DNA of 64,000 nucleotides from Anaerolineae bacterium (lineage in GTDB: Bacteria; Chloroflexota; Anaerolineae; Aggregatilineales; J027): positions 1 through 64,000 of the forward strand of contig JAIOHL010000282.1 of NCBI GenBank assembly GCA_019913005.1. Direction: 5' to 3'. Of the stretch, positions 7,541 to 15,193 are shown piece after piece. A program made the position numbers and the translations under genes. The notes beneath the pieces were generated by a model. The model was not told where the DNA came from and searched no databases. It saw nothing but the letters and a program-made list of their open reading frames with translations. Numbering within the stretch: the first letter of the stretch is position 1; each line of letters begins with the position of its first letter.

Positions 7541-8608
7541 TTGAATCTCTGGGTTATTTTCTTCACTGGGCTGACCACTGGCGGCCTAACGTGCCTTGCC
7601 ATTCAGGGCGGGTTGTTGGCAACCGCTATGACCCATCAAACTGTCAATACCCCGCAACCAATCCGTAAATCTTCACGGCGACGGTCAAAGCCTAGGCAGG
7701 CGAAAACTCCATTGACCGCTGTGCAGTTACCGGAAAACCCTTTACCAGTCGTGTACTTTCTGGTAGCCAAACTGATTGCTTACACACTGACCGGCTTCTT
7801 GCTAGGGGCGTTGGGGTCAGCCCTTCAGATTACGCCCAAAGTGCAAGCTGTGATGCAAATTGCTGCCGGGCTATTCATGTTGGCAACTGCCCTAAATATG
7901 TTTAACGTGCACCCTATTTTCCGCTATGTCGTACTCCAACCTCCGAAACGGCTGACACGCTTAGTCCGTAACCAAGCCAAGAGCCAAGAAGTCTTTACAC
8001 CTGCGCTGTTGGGCCTGATGACCGTCTTCATCCCGTGTGGCACGACCCAAGCGATGGAAATTTTGGCAATTAGCTCTGGGAATGCCATCTGGGGTGCTTT
8101 AATTATGTTTGTTTTTGTCCTCGGCACGTCGCCCACTTTTTTGGTGCTAGGGGTTTTGGCAAGTCAATTACGTGGTAAATTCCAACAGACCTTTGCACTC
8201 ACGGCGGCTTTTTTGATTCTGCTTCTGAGTGTCTTGTCACTGGATACCGGACTGAAGTTGCTTGGCTCACCGCTTGCACCCAGCTACCTCCTCGCTGGGT
8301 TGCGTTCATCTGGCCCACCTGTCCCCGCTACGCTAGTCAATGGGGTACAAGAGTTAACTATCCATGCCTACGATACTCGCTATTCACCGGATTATTTCAG
8401 TGCCCAACACGGACAGCCCATTCGGTTACGGTTGGTGACGGACAACACCTATGGCTGCACACGAGGGTTTAGTATCCCAACACTTGATATATGGCAGGTT
8501 TTGCCAGAGCAAGGCGAGACAGTCATTGACTTGCCGCCGCAACGCGCCGGGAATCTGCGCTTTACCTGTAGTATGGGCATGTATAACGGTACTATCGTAA
8601 TTTATTAA
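7541..8608 (+). CDS. SafE/TauE-type membrane protein fused to a cupredoxin-like domain
   Basis: The start is TTG at 7541, with AAAGGAG 8 bases upstream. The first helix has GLTTGGLTCLAIQGGLLATA and a basic cytoplasmic loop (SSRRRSKPRQAK) follows. Further helices include FIPCGTTQAMEILAISSG and FVFVLGTSPTFLVLGVLAS, as in the SafE/DsbD-like (urease accessory UreH-type) membrane family. The C-terminal about 95 residues form a cupredoxin-like domain ending in RFTCSMGMYNGTIVIY, with Cys and Met placed as copper ligands and an upstream GCTRGFSIP. This suggests a membrane copper or electron carrier feeding the adjacent HMA protein. The transported substrate is not shown by sequence. Confidence 0.85.
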   Translation: MNLWVIFFTGLTTGGLTCLAIQGGLLATAMTHQTVNTPQPIRKSSRRRSKPRQAKTPLTAVQLPENPLPVVYFLVAKLIAYTLTGFLLGALGSALQITPKVQAVMQIAAGLFMLATALNMFNVHPIFRYVVLQPPKRLTRLVRNQAKSQEVFTPALLGLMTVFIPCGTTQAMEILAISSGNAIWGALIMFVFVLGTSPTFLVLGVLASQLRGKFQQTFALTAAFLILLLSVLSLDTGLKLLGSPLAPSYLLAGLRSSGPPVPATLVNGVQELTIHAYDTRYSPDYFSAQHGQPIRLRLVTDNTYGCTRGFSIPTLDIWQVLPEQGETVIDLPPQRAGNLRFTCSMGMYNGTIVIY

Positions 8609-8623
8609 CGAAAGGTTCAATGG

Positions 8624-8854
8624 ATGATGGCGAAAAAACGATTTCAAATTCAGGGGATGCACTGCGTTGGTTGTGCAATGACTATTGATGGTGCGTTGGA
8701 AGACTTATCCGGTGTGAAATCTGCTAGTACCAGCTATGCGCGGGGCTATGTCGAAGTCAACTATGAGAAAAATCAACTTTCTGAAGACCAAATTATCGCA
8801 GTTATTAAGGCGGCAGGGTATAAAGCAAAAGCAATGACTTCAGGCGGGGACTAA
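8624..8854 (+). CDS. copZ: Heavy-metal-associated (HMA) domain protein, CopZ-like copper chaperone
   Basis: This 76-residue protein is a single HMA fold with the metal site GMHCVGCAMTIDGAL and the characteristic second half (YVEVNYEKNQLSEDQIIAVIKAAGY). Such proteins carry Cu(I) through two Cys. It follows the SafE-cupredoxin gene by 15 bases and is in the same orientation, so it is probably the cytoplasmic copper partner of that protein. The gene symbol is by family only. No P-type Cu ATPase lies in the window. Confidence 0.9.
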   Translation: MMAKKRFQIQGMHCVGCAMTIDGALEDLSGVKSASTSYARGYVEVNYEKNQLSEDQIIAVIKAAGYKAKAMTSGGD

Positions 8855-8897
8855 CAACCGTCGGGGTTATGTTTACTCAAGCGAGTAGGAAAATAAG

Positions 8898-9473
8898 ATG
8901 AAAAACCGAAAGTCCCTGTTCATTATCTCTGTTGTGTTGGTCATTTTGGGTTTATCTGGGTGCAAAAACGGCACTCAAACTGAGCGCCAAGCCCAACCTG
9001 CCGCTAGTCCATCGCCGCAAAATTTCAGTGCACTGACTCTAGTTCCTAATACCAACTTTCCCAATGCCAGTTTTGGGAATGAGGGTGAGTTAATGATTTT
9101 AGACCGCCAAACGCTTGCCCCTGGGCAAGGTACATTAACCCTCAATCTCACCATGCCGGATGGCTATAAACTCAACACGGTTGCGCCCTTTACAGCGTCC
9201 CTGCGCTCAAGTGGAGAAAGCGTTGTTGTGGACGAACACTGGGCGAATTATCAGGAAGTCAACCCAACGATGCCATTGGACATCCCGCTTGTTTTGCGGA
9301 AGGGCGCGGCTGTACTCGACATGAACTTAACCATTTATTGGTGTGAGGCTGTTCAGCAAACGCTATGTTATGTGGAGCGGCGGCAACTCACCATCCCATT
9401 GACGGTGGTGAGCGAGTCAGCAAACAAGACCGCCCGCGTTGAATTATCCCTGACGCCGCCTATCCTCAATTAA
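8898..9473 (+). CDS. Lipoprotein with DsbD N-terminal-like thiol domain
   Basis: A lipoprotein signal (LGLSGCKNG) leads into a beta-rich domain that resembles the N-terminal interaction domain of DsbD and the last domain of NHL-repeat redox proteins. Marks are the opening LTLNLTMPDGYKLNTVAPF and the two-cysteine hairpin YWCEAVQQTLCYVERRQLTI near the end. It probably exchanges thiols with TlpA or DsbA-like partners outside the membrane. It is the last gene of the BlaI-controlled rightward operon. Its 3' end overlaps by 8 bases the end of a small gene on the other strand. Confidence 0.75.
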   Translation: MKNRKSLFIISVVLVILGLSGCKNGTQTERQAQPAASPSPQNFSALTLVPNTNFPNASFGNEGELMILDRQTLAPGQGTLTLNLTMPDGYKLNTVAPFTASLRSSGESVVVDEHWANYQEVNPTMPLDIPLVLRKGAAVLDMNLTIYWCEAVQQTLCYVERRQLTIPLTVVSESANKTARVELSLTPPILN

Positions 9474-9630
9474 GATCCATAAAGGTTGGGCCGATGGTTT
9501 CAAGGGCTACCGCAACCGTTTGGTGAGTGCCTTCTATAATCAGGGCGGGGACGTGTCCGCCATTCGCTAAAGTGGTCGCCTGAGCAATACTTACTACGTC
9601 GGCTAAAGATAACTGCGGTCTTTCTGCCAT
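9466..9630 (-). CDS. Small conserved-looking protein of unknown function (54 aa)
   Basis: This short gene runs from ATG at 9630 to TGA at 9466. GAAGGAGG directly precedes the start and overlaps the stop codon of the upstream DUF2958 gene, so the two are coupled. The protein begins MAERPQLSLADVVSIAQATT and ends in GPTFMDLN. It has no membrane segment or Cys and looks like a small mixed helix/strand protein. I do not recognise a family. The strong ribosome site and tight coupling are the evidence that it is real. Confidence 0.6.
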   Translation of the reverse strand: MAERPQLSLADVVSIAQATTLANGGHVPALIIEGTHQTVAVALETIGPTFMDLN

Positions 9631-9639
9631 AACCTCCTT

Positions 9640-10428
9640 CTAGCTACCCCCTCGTTCGCGGCGGTGCTTGGCTTGGAGTTCGCCTAATGTTTGAGGGGTG
9701 AAAAAGCGGTCACGCTCAATCGGTAAACCGAGAGCGCCACGTACTTCTTGCAGTTCCGAAACGCTAAAATATCCCAATTCAATTTCAAAGCCCACCACTA
9801 AGCCAAAACAGAGGTCAGACCCGTCATATTCGCTGAGATACCACGTCCACGCCCCATCGGGGGTGAAGAACTTGACGTGGGCGATGGCGTTGAGTCCTAT
9901 TTTTTCGCCATTGTAAAGCGGTGGGAGTTTGGCAGCGATTTCAGGTGGCAGTAATTCCTGAGTCGGGCGGCGGATATCTTTTTTAGCACGATCATCCACC
10001 CAAATCACATCGATCATGCGACGGTTTGGGTTGTCATAGACGATGATGAAATGGTCGAACTTGTCATGACCCCAAACTTCCAAGCGGTCTCCCGCGATTT
10101 TCCGAACAACATACCCACACGCACTGGCAATCTCTTGGGCTTGGGTGAAGGCTTCTTCGCAATCGCTCCCTAACGGCAAGTCGAATTCACCGAAAATATG
10201 CACGATTGCCACTCGTTTAGAGTCAGCGGTCTCCCACACATCACATTCTGAACCCGATGGAAAACAAATCATGGGGTATTTTTCGCCCTGTGCCGCTAAC
10301 AAATCCCCGTATAGGAAAAACAACCCCTCAATGGGTTGGGTGTCAAAGGGGCTGGGTTCGTGTTGTTCAGTCCATCCCATAGCTGCCCACCAGCATACCA
10401 TTTGGGTGATAGACCTCTCAACAGACAT
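9640..10428 (-). CDS. DUF2958-domain protein of a mobile element, long form
   Basis: The C-terminal third is a clear DUF2958 domain: LPPLYNGEKIGLNAIAHVKF, TPDGAWTWYLSEYDGSDLCF, ELGYFSVSELQEVRGALGLP, then IERDRFFTPQTLGEL. The N-terminal 160 residues are a separate mixed domain rich in Trp and acidic residues that I do not recognise. DUF2958 proteins are common in plasmids and integrative elements and lack a firm function. A second, short DUF2958 gene lies at 15194. The start codon is embedded in the rare CGGCGAATATG motif described in the findings. Confidence 0.85.
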   Translation of the reverse strand: MSVERSITQMVCWWAAMGWTEQHEPSPFDTQPIEGLFFLYGDLLAAQGEKYPMICFPSGSECDVWETADSKRVAIVHIFGEFDLPLGSDCEEAFTQAQEIASACGYVVRKIAGDRLEVWGHDKFDHFIIVYDNPNRRMIDVIWVDDRAKKDIRRPTQELLPPEIAAKLPPLYNGEKIGLNAIAHVKFFTPDGAWTWYLSEYDGSDLCFGLVVGFEIELGYFSVSELQEVRGALGLPIERDRFFTPQTLGELQAKHRRERGGS

Positions 10429-10476
10429 ATTCGCCGGAAAGAGTTGGATGAAATTGAAACGGCAATGACCTCTACC

Positions 10477-10746
10477 CTATTCATCCTCGAATAGGTCAAA
10501 GAAATCCCCTAAATCATCGAGTTCTGCGAGCGCCGCGTCTTCATCAGTCAAGTCTGCCAGTAAGCCAAATAACAGGGCGGATTTAGAAGGCTGAATATCC
10601 GTTACATGGGGTGCAATTTCATCGCGGCGGTTTTGGATAAGCTGTAGAGCTTCGGTTTTGGGCAAAATAGGCTTCTTGGCAATAAGACTGGGGTGACTCT
10701 CGTACCAATGCCAGTGTTGAGTGATCCATTGTTCGCGGTGAGTATG
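10477..10746 (-). pseudogene. 3' exon of an intron-interrupted element gene
   Basis: This exon lies directly downstream of the group II intron. It reads HTHREQWITQHWHWYESH and ends in an acidic tail (LDDLGDFFDLFEDE). A frame opening at 10818 exists only because intron domain V/VI happens to be open, so that upstream part is not protein. Joined to the 5' exon that ends at 13197, the coding line continues without a break as TTFGLGY|HTHREQW. The protein has no family I recognise. It needs splicing to be made in full, and the 5' exon also carries a frameshift, so it may no longer be functional. Confidence 0.7.
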
Positions 10747-10807
10747 GTAGGGTAAGAACCGTGCGCCTTGCCGTATCGCTACGGTAGGTTTCACAGTTCT
10801 CCCCTCC

Positions 10808-10841
10808 GAACCGGACATGCAACTTTCACTGCATCCGGCTC
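10808..10841 (-). ncRNA. Group II intron domain V
   Basis: The minus-strand sequence from 10841 begins GAGCCGGATGCAGTGAAAGT and continues to GTCCGGTTC at 10808. It has the AGC catalytic triad, a GAAA-type tetraloop and a two-part stem. It lies between the maturase gene and domain VI, as expected. Confidence 0.93.
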
Positions 10842-10853
10842 TCCCATTTTCCC

Positions 10854-12654
10854 TTAGTCAGTTGTTTTAGGCTTCAGTCGTCCAGCATGTAAATCAAGAT
10901 GACAGCGGCGACATAGCACCATTGTCTTGCGTTGCCTTTCCATCATATGGCGTTCCCATGACGCTTTTCCTGTGAGGTCTGAGCCTACGTACATGATGGA
11001 CTTCAAACGGGCCATCTTGTGACCCACACCATTCACACCGCCTAGCGTTGATGCGCTGCCCTAGTTCGGTGCGAGTGCGGTAGTGCCATGTCGTGGGCCG
11101 ACGGTCTAGGTTGCCATAGGTGATAGGGGTGCGTTTGAGTTGTTTGGTGGAGGACACCAAGACATACTCTTTGACACGCCCATCCGCCCTCGTATGGGAA
11201 ATCCCATAGCGGTTCTTACCCCGTCGCAGACTGTGGGCCACTTGGCTCACCGTGATCTGGCGTTTGTGCGCCAGCGTCTTAAAGAAACTGACGCTTGCCA
11301 ACCAGAGGAGGCGACTTGCCATTTTGGACAAGTTGTCCGCTAGGGCGTAGTAGTTGAGAAATCCCGTCAGTTCAGCATTGTAGATTTTGAGGATTTCCAA
11401 TTCGCTGAGATTGAGTAGACCCGCTCGGTGTTGGCCCTTCCAATGCTGCCATTCCCCATAGGTTTGGGCAAAGGCGATACATTTGTCATGCGGCATGAGT
11501 AACGCGAGGTGGTAGGTACAGGTGCGTTTGGTATATACCCGCCCGTGTTTGTCACGGACTTTAAGGCGTTTGTCCGCCCGCCAGCGTTTGATGTCATAGC
11601 CCAGAAAACGGATACGTTGACGAGCATTGGTGATGAGGGTCTTCTCTTCGGAGAGTTCGAGGTGAAGCTGAGTATGGAGAAACTCACTGAGCCATGCCTT
11701 AAGATGCAGTGCATCGGCTTTACTCCCTATGACACCCATCACAAAGTCATCGGCATAACGACAGTAATGCAACCGACGAAAGTTGTCATCTTGGGGGTCG
11801 TGGGCTGGCAGGGCCAATTGTTGTTGGTGAAGGGCTTTATATTCAGTCCAATCACCCGTCACGCAGGCTCGCTGCCGCGCTTTGCGCTTGAGATGTTTAA
11901 CGTGCATGTACTCTGAGGTGTAACGGCGGTGCTTGCCCCGATTGAACTGAGCAATCTGTCGTTCCATAGCCTGATCTAACTCATTGAGATAGATGTTTGA
12001 CAAGATGGGACTGAGATTCCCTCCTTGTGGCGTGTCGGAATAGCTTTTGTGATAGTGCCACGCTTCCATATAGCCCACCTTCAGGAATTGTTCAATCAGA
12101 TGGAGAAACCGTTTGTCCGTGATACGTTGACTCAGAATCCGCAGCAGGGTCGCGTGTTCGAGGTGGTCAAAGAATCCCCGAATGTCGCCTTCCACCCACC
12201 ACCGCACGCCGCGCATCTGTTTGACCTGTTCTAGCGCCGTGTGGCAACTGCGCTGGGGGCGAAACCCATGTGACTTCGCCGAGAACGTTGGCTCATAGAT
12301 GGCCTCCAACAGCAAACGCACCACCGTTTGCAGCAGCTTATCCTCAAAACACGGAATACCAATGGGGCGTTGTTTGCCATTGGCTTTGGGAATATAGACC
12401 CGGCGTACAGGTTTAGGCCTATAGCGTGCAGCTTTTAAGTCCTCAATCATCCGCTGGATGCGTTCGATGCCTGTACCATCTATCGTCGCCCCATCTATTC
12501 CGGCAGTCATGTTGCCCGGATGGGCGGCGATTTGTTCATAGGCCATCAGCCAGAGGTTGAGGTTATAGAGTTTTGGAAACAACTGGTCAAACTGGACGGT
12601 TGGCTTCCTTGCCATCCGACTAAGCATTGTCAGCACTACGGTTGGTTCTTGCAC
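10854..12654 (-). CDS. ltrA: Group II intron reverse transcriptase/maturase, HNH domain frameshifted
   Basis: The GTG start at 12654 has GAGGAG 7 bases upstream. RT domains are in order: the start region AGIDGATIDG, RPIGIPCFEDKLLQTVVRLL, FRPQRSCHTALEQV, TPQGGNLSPILSNIYL and the catalytic CRYADDFVMG near residue 299. A maturase (X) domain follows (LTGFLNYYALADN, SFFKTLAHK). The C-terminus begins an HNH endonuclease (RRCEWCGSQDGPFEVHHVRRL), then the frame slips and ends in unrelated sequence at 10894. The lost half (TGKASWERHMMERQRKTMV, then LCRRCHLDLHAGRL) is intact in the next frame to 10854. One indel near 11000 explains this. RT and splicing functions look whole; second-strand cleavage is probably lost unless this is a read error. 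Confidence 0.9.
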
Positions 12655-13196
12655 TGGGTGCTCCTCACGTACTCCAACAATCTGGAAAATCTGCTTGCCT
12701 TCGCCATGTGAACGGCTTTCCCGTTCGCGGACTACTATGCAAGCTCCGTTGTCTGGTCTGATTTTCAGGTGCGTTCACCATAGCAAGTTGCCCTGCCTTC
12801 AGACACGGACAATCCCCGTTGCGTCATTCACCAAGTCCCACTCGATTTAGGCGTTCCGTTCGGGTCATTACCCTTGATATATCAAGAGGCGTCTGCTGGG
12901 CGAAGATACGAGCCGGGATATCAACAACTCCTATCCAGCAGAGAGTGTGTGTCACCATCGTTCACACCCGCCACGCTTCAAAACCGCTTGACCCTAGACT
13001 TCAGGCAGTGTAGCTTTCGCCGTGTCGAGTTTGTTCTGAGAAACACCTTAGTTTGATGGAACTGCCGTTTTCCCTTTTTGCGTCATGCTGTTGTCCTCAA
13101 GCAGCTTTCGATGCTTAAGTCAGACGCTGAACAATTCCCTCCTTCGCAGGGAGTAGAGCCTTTGCTCCTCTTGTGTGAATGCCCTGACGGGCGCAC

Positions 13197-13429
13197 GTAT
13201 CCAAGTCCGAACGTAGTCAACCCGTAGCGCTGACCGCCCATGACCCGACTCATTTGTACAAACAAAAACTCGCCATAACTGTTGGCGTCTACCGTGACTT
13301 CATGCACCTCGGTTTGAGGGTCATTGAGTAAGGCTTGAAACCGCTGGTCACTCAACCGATCCCACAGTTTTTCATGGTCAGTTAATCCAAATACCTCAGC
13401 AGGTCGTCGGTAAGGGCTGGGTTTTTCAT
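13197..13429 (-). pseudogene. 5' exon of the intron-interrupted element gene, frameshifted
   Basis: ATG at 13429 overlaps the stop of the upstream CopG-like gene (ATGA) and starts MKNPALTDDLLRYL, but that frame stops at about 13382. One added base in the TATTTGG run near 13388 would continue it as GLTDHEKLWDRLSDQRFQAL and on to NSYGEFLFVQMSRVMGGQRY, reaching the intron at TTFGLGY. The downstream exon is at 10477-10746. The product is an unrecognised element protein of about 165 residues. The frameshift plus the intron suggest a damaged gene, although a single read error could account for the shift. Confidence 0.6.
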
Positions 13430-13665
13430 GGGATATCCTGTTCCTTTGAATAAGTCGGATTACGTTTATTGTCTCCTTGCTTATTCTGTCCGCGCAAACT
13501 TTTTGGACGTAGCGAACTCACCTCACGGCTAGGTTTCAAATTGGGAAAGACTGGATTTACAATGGCTTTACTCCAATCAATATAATCTACTGAGGAATGG
13601 GTCGCCCAAAAATCGCGCTCTTCGTCTTCCGACTTGAACTCAGGAATGGGTTTCAACTTCGGCAT
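13426..13665 (-). CDS. Degenerate CopG-type (BrnA-like) antitoxin, orphan
   Basis: The N-terminal half matches the CopG antitoxin family closely: PIPEFKSEDEERDFWATHSS, VDYIDWSKAI, then FPNLKPSREVSSLRPKSL. The C-terminal ribbon-helix-helix part is scrambled (RGQNKQGDNKR...). In an adjacent frame a short RHH-like ADRISKE appears, so an indel probably broke it. No toxin gene is attached. It lies just downstream of the intact BrnTA pair and is probably a decayed duplicate of BrnA. It is translationally coupled to the next gene by ATGA. Confidence 0.6.
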   Translation of the reverse strand: MPKLKPIPEFKSEDEERDFWATHSSVDYIDWSKAIVNPVFPNLKPSREVSSLRPKSLRGQNKQGDNKRNPTYSKEQDIP

Positions 13666-13689
13666 AGATACTTCTCGTGTTGTTCAACG

Positions 13690-13965
13690 TTAGACAACGC
13701 GCTCTCTAAATCCAAAGATTTCGGATAGCTTGACCTTCATATAGGATTGATAGGGCACATCCCGTTTCAAGGCTTCGCTCCTAATTCTGTCCAACAGAGA
13801 TTTTGGGAGTCGCAGAGAAATGGTTTCAGTAGAAGGCTTTAAGTTGCGGAATTGAATTGGCTCGGTCACTTCCTGCATATGCTCTACCATATCGTGAGTT
13901 GCCCAAAAATCACGCTCTTGGGCTTCAGAAATAAAGTGTGGAATGGGTTTGAGTGCTTGATTCAT
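13690..13965 (-). CDS. brnA: BrnA-type CopG antitoxin
   Basis: Residues 1-50 carry the toxin-binding segment typical of the family (PIPHFISEAQERDFWATHD). A ribbon-helix-helix DNA-binding part follows: ETISLRLPKSLLDRIRSEAL, then KRDVPYQSYMKVKLSE. It begins with an ATGA overlap at the stop of the toxin gene, so toxin comes first and antitoxin second, as in BrnTA. Together with BrnT it should repress its own promoter. It probably neutralises the RelE-fold RNase BrnT. Confidence 0.88.
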   Translation of the reverse strand: MNQALKPIPHFISEAQERDFWATHDMVEHMQEVTEPIQFRNLKPSTETISLRLPKSLLDRIRSEALKRDVPYQSYMKVKLSEIFGFRERVV

Positions 13966-14291
13966 GCGGCCTCCTGTTCTAGCTTTTGTTCAAATCGCTG
14001 GCGCTCCCGTGTTTTACTTTGGTCTCTGGCTGAAATCACCCGAATACGGTTATGGCGAAGGGTAAAAAATACGGCTAATTTTCGACCTTCGTCTGTGATC
14101 CCCAAAATGCCATAACGCTCTTCAGTTTGCGAGTGGATGGGATCGTAAAAAATGACTTGAGGTTGATTGAGGAACACTTCCTCGGCCTCTTTTGGCGTCA
14201 CATCATGTCTGGCTTGATTTTTAGTTTGATTGCCTTGATCCCAGTCAAACCCCTCACACTCGGCTAACAGATCAGCGATGGATTGCTTCAT
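13962..14291 (-). CDS. brnT: BrnT-family type II toxin (ribonuclease)
   Basis: The protein has the BrnT layout: an early FDWDQGNQTKNQARHDVTPK, EAEEVFLNQPQVIFYDP, TEERYGILGITDEGRKLAVF, then TLRHNRIRVISARDQSKTRE. BrnT toxins have a RelE-like fold and cleave RNA. The W-D-x-GN-x3-K and final ISAR motifs are present, so the toxin looks active. It has its own promoter with a dyad over the -10 box. It probably helps keep the element in the cell. Confidence 0.92.
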   Translation of the reverse strand: MKQSIADLLAECEGFDWDQGNQTKNQARHDVTPKEAEEVFLNQPQVIFYDPIHSQTEERYGILGITDEGRKLAVFFTLRHNRIRVISARDQSKTRERQRFEQKLEQEAA

Positions 14292-14299
14292 ACAATGAA

Positions 14300-14331
14300 T
14301 ATATTATAGTAATATACTAACTAATATTCAA
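14300..14331 (-). promoter_or_regulatory. brnTA promoter with operator dyad
   Basis: On the minus strand TTGAAT (14331-14326) and TATAAT (14308-14303) are 17 bases apart. A perfect dyad, TATATTA-TAG-TAATATA (14300-14316), covers the -10 box. This is where a BrnA-type RHH repressor would bind for autoregulation. Confidence 0.75.
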
Positions 14332-14336
14332 GCAGG

Positions 14337-14633
14337 TTAATCCTCATTCCCATATCCAGAGCGACTGGCCCAAAAAGATTCGGCTTCCGCGTAAACTCTC
14401 AGCCAGTATTCAGGATCAAGGGATGGGTCAAGGGTGACTTGCGTTTCTGTACCCATTCCCTCTCGACAAGCGGCACGAATTTCATCTGGTGTTAAACCCA
14501 CATGGAGGGCTGCTAAAATGGCACGGGCGAAAACCCTCACAAGGTTTTGAATTGCTTCGAGATCATCTGTTTGTTCCTGGGCAAGGGTGACAAGACGTTC
14601 ATAGGCAATGGCTTGGGGATTTTCGGCGGGCAT
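14337..14633 (-). CDS. Hypothetical element protein (98 aa)
   Basis: This small acidic, mostly helical protein has AYERLVTLAQEQTDDLEAIQ in the N-terminal half and a Trp/Tyr-rich end (PEYWLRVYAEAESFWASR). No family is recognised. It lies upstream of brnT in the same direction but is separated from it by the brnTA promoter, so it is probably a separate transcript. Codon pattern and clean start support a real gene, with moderate confidence. Confidence 0.55.
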   Translation of the reverse strand: MPAENPQAIAYERLVTLAQEQTDDLEAIQNLVRVFARAILAALHVGLTPDEIRAACREGMGTETQVTLDPSLDPEYWLRVYAEAESFWASRSGYGNED

Positions 14634-14708
14634 AGTTCTGGATAAAAAGGATACCCCGTTACCTTATCACAAATGCGCGATTGGGGATATTGGTCAGGGT
14701 AGTCACTA

Positions 14709-15152
14709 GTGTCAGGTGGCACTTGTGACACCGGAAAGGGAGAGGTGAAAAAAGAACGTTTAAGGCAGCAATATCTGTTCTGGCTGGATATGAACCAACC
14801 TGACGATGTGGCATTGGCAGACAAAATTGCTGAACTTAAAGCCCAGCGTAAATTTGCCAAAACGATTCGGGATGGGATTCGACTTATTGAAGATTTGCGG
14901 GCAGGGCGACTTGATGTTTTACTGGCTTTGTTCCCTTGGGTCACAGACCATTTGAAATCGCCGTTGTATGGCAATGAACTTGCTGCCGCGCTAGAACAAT
15001 TCCAACAAGTGGTTATCAATGGGCTAGGTAACACCGCTTCTTTTCCCCAACTCAATGAATTCTCTGTACCAGAAGCCAAAACAATCTTCAACGAAACAGA
15101 AGCCATTCAGCGGTCAGTGTTCAATACCCTCGCGTCACTTGAAGATTTTTAA
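14709..15152 (+). CDS. Hypothetical helical element protein
   Basis: The reading frame is open from a GTG at 14709; a second in-frame GTG at 14745 follows GGGAGAG, so the start is uncertain. The protein is mostly helical with KKERLRQQYLFWLDMNQPDD and KTIRDGIRLIEDLRAGRLDV, and ends in LASLEDF. The basic N-terminus and helical build would suit a DNA-binding or accessory replication role, but I recognise no family. It is the only rightward gene in this stretch and ends right before a strong hairpin. Confidence 0.6.
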   Translation: MSGGTCDTGKGEVKKERLRQQYLFWLDMNQPDDVALADKIAELKAQRKFAKTIRDGIRLIEDLRAGRLDVLLALFPWVTDHLKSPLYGNELAAALEQFQQVVINGLGNTASFPQLNEFSVPEAKTIFNETEAIQRSVFNTLASLEDF

Positions 15153-15156
15153 AAGA

Positions 15157-15182
15157 GGGGTTACGGGATGTCCCGTAACCCC
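15157..15182. terminator. Perfect 12-bp hairpin between convergent genes
   Basis: GGGGTTACGGGA and TCCCGTAACCCC form a perfect stem with a 2-base TG loop. T-rich sequence lies on the left side (ATTTTTAAAAG), so it best fits a terminator for the leftward DUF2958 gene, and it may also stop the rightward gene ending at 15152. Confidence 0.75.
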
Positions 15183-15193
15183 TTCAGAATGGC

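Larger units (their letters stand above)
10747..13196 (-). mobile_element. Complete group II intron, about 2.45 kb
   Basis: The 5' end on the minus strand is GTGCGCCCGTCAGGGC, the GUGCG-type start of bacterial group II introns. The 3' end is marked by a canonical 34-nt domain V and a domain VI hairpin (arms AGAACTGTG and CGCACGGTTCT) and finishes in ..CCCTAC at 10747. About 540 bases of non-coding intron RNA precede the maturase start. Excision joins ..GGATAC to CATACTCACC and restores an open host frame, which supports both boundaries to the base. The intron is inserted in an accessory-region gene in sense orientation. Confidence 0.9.

Noticed and set aside
10747-10818. Upstream part of the frame ending at 10477 as protein
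   Set aside because: These bases are intron domains V and VI; the opening over them is accidental.
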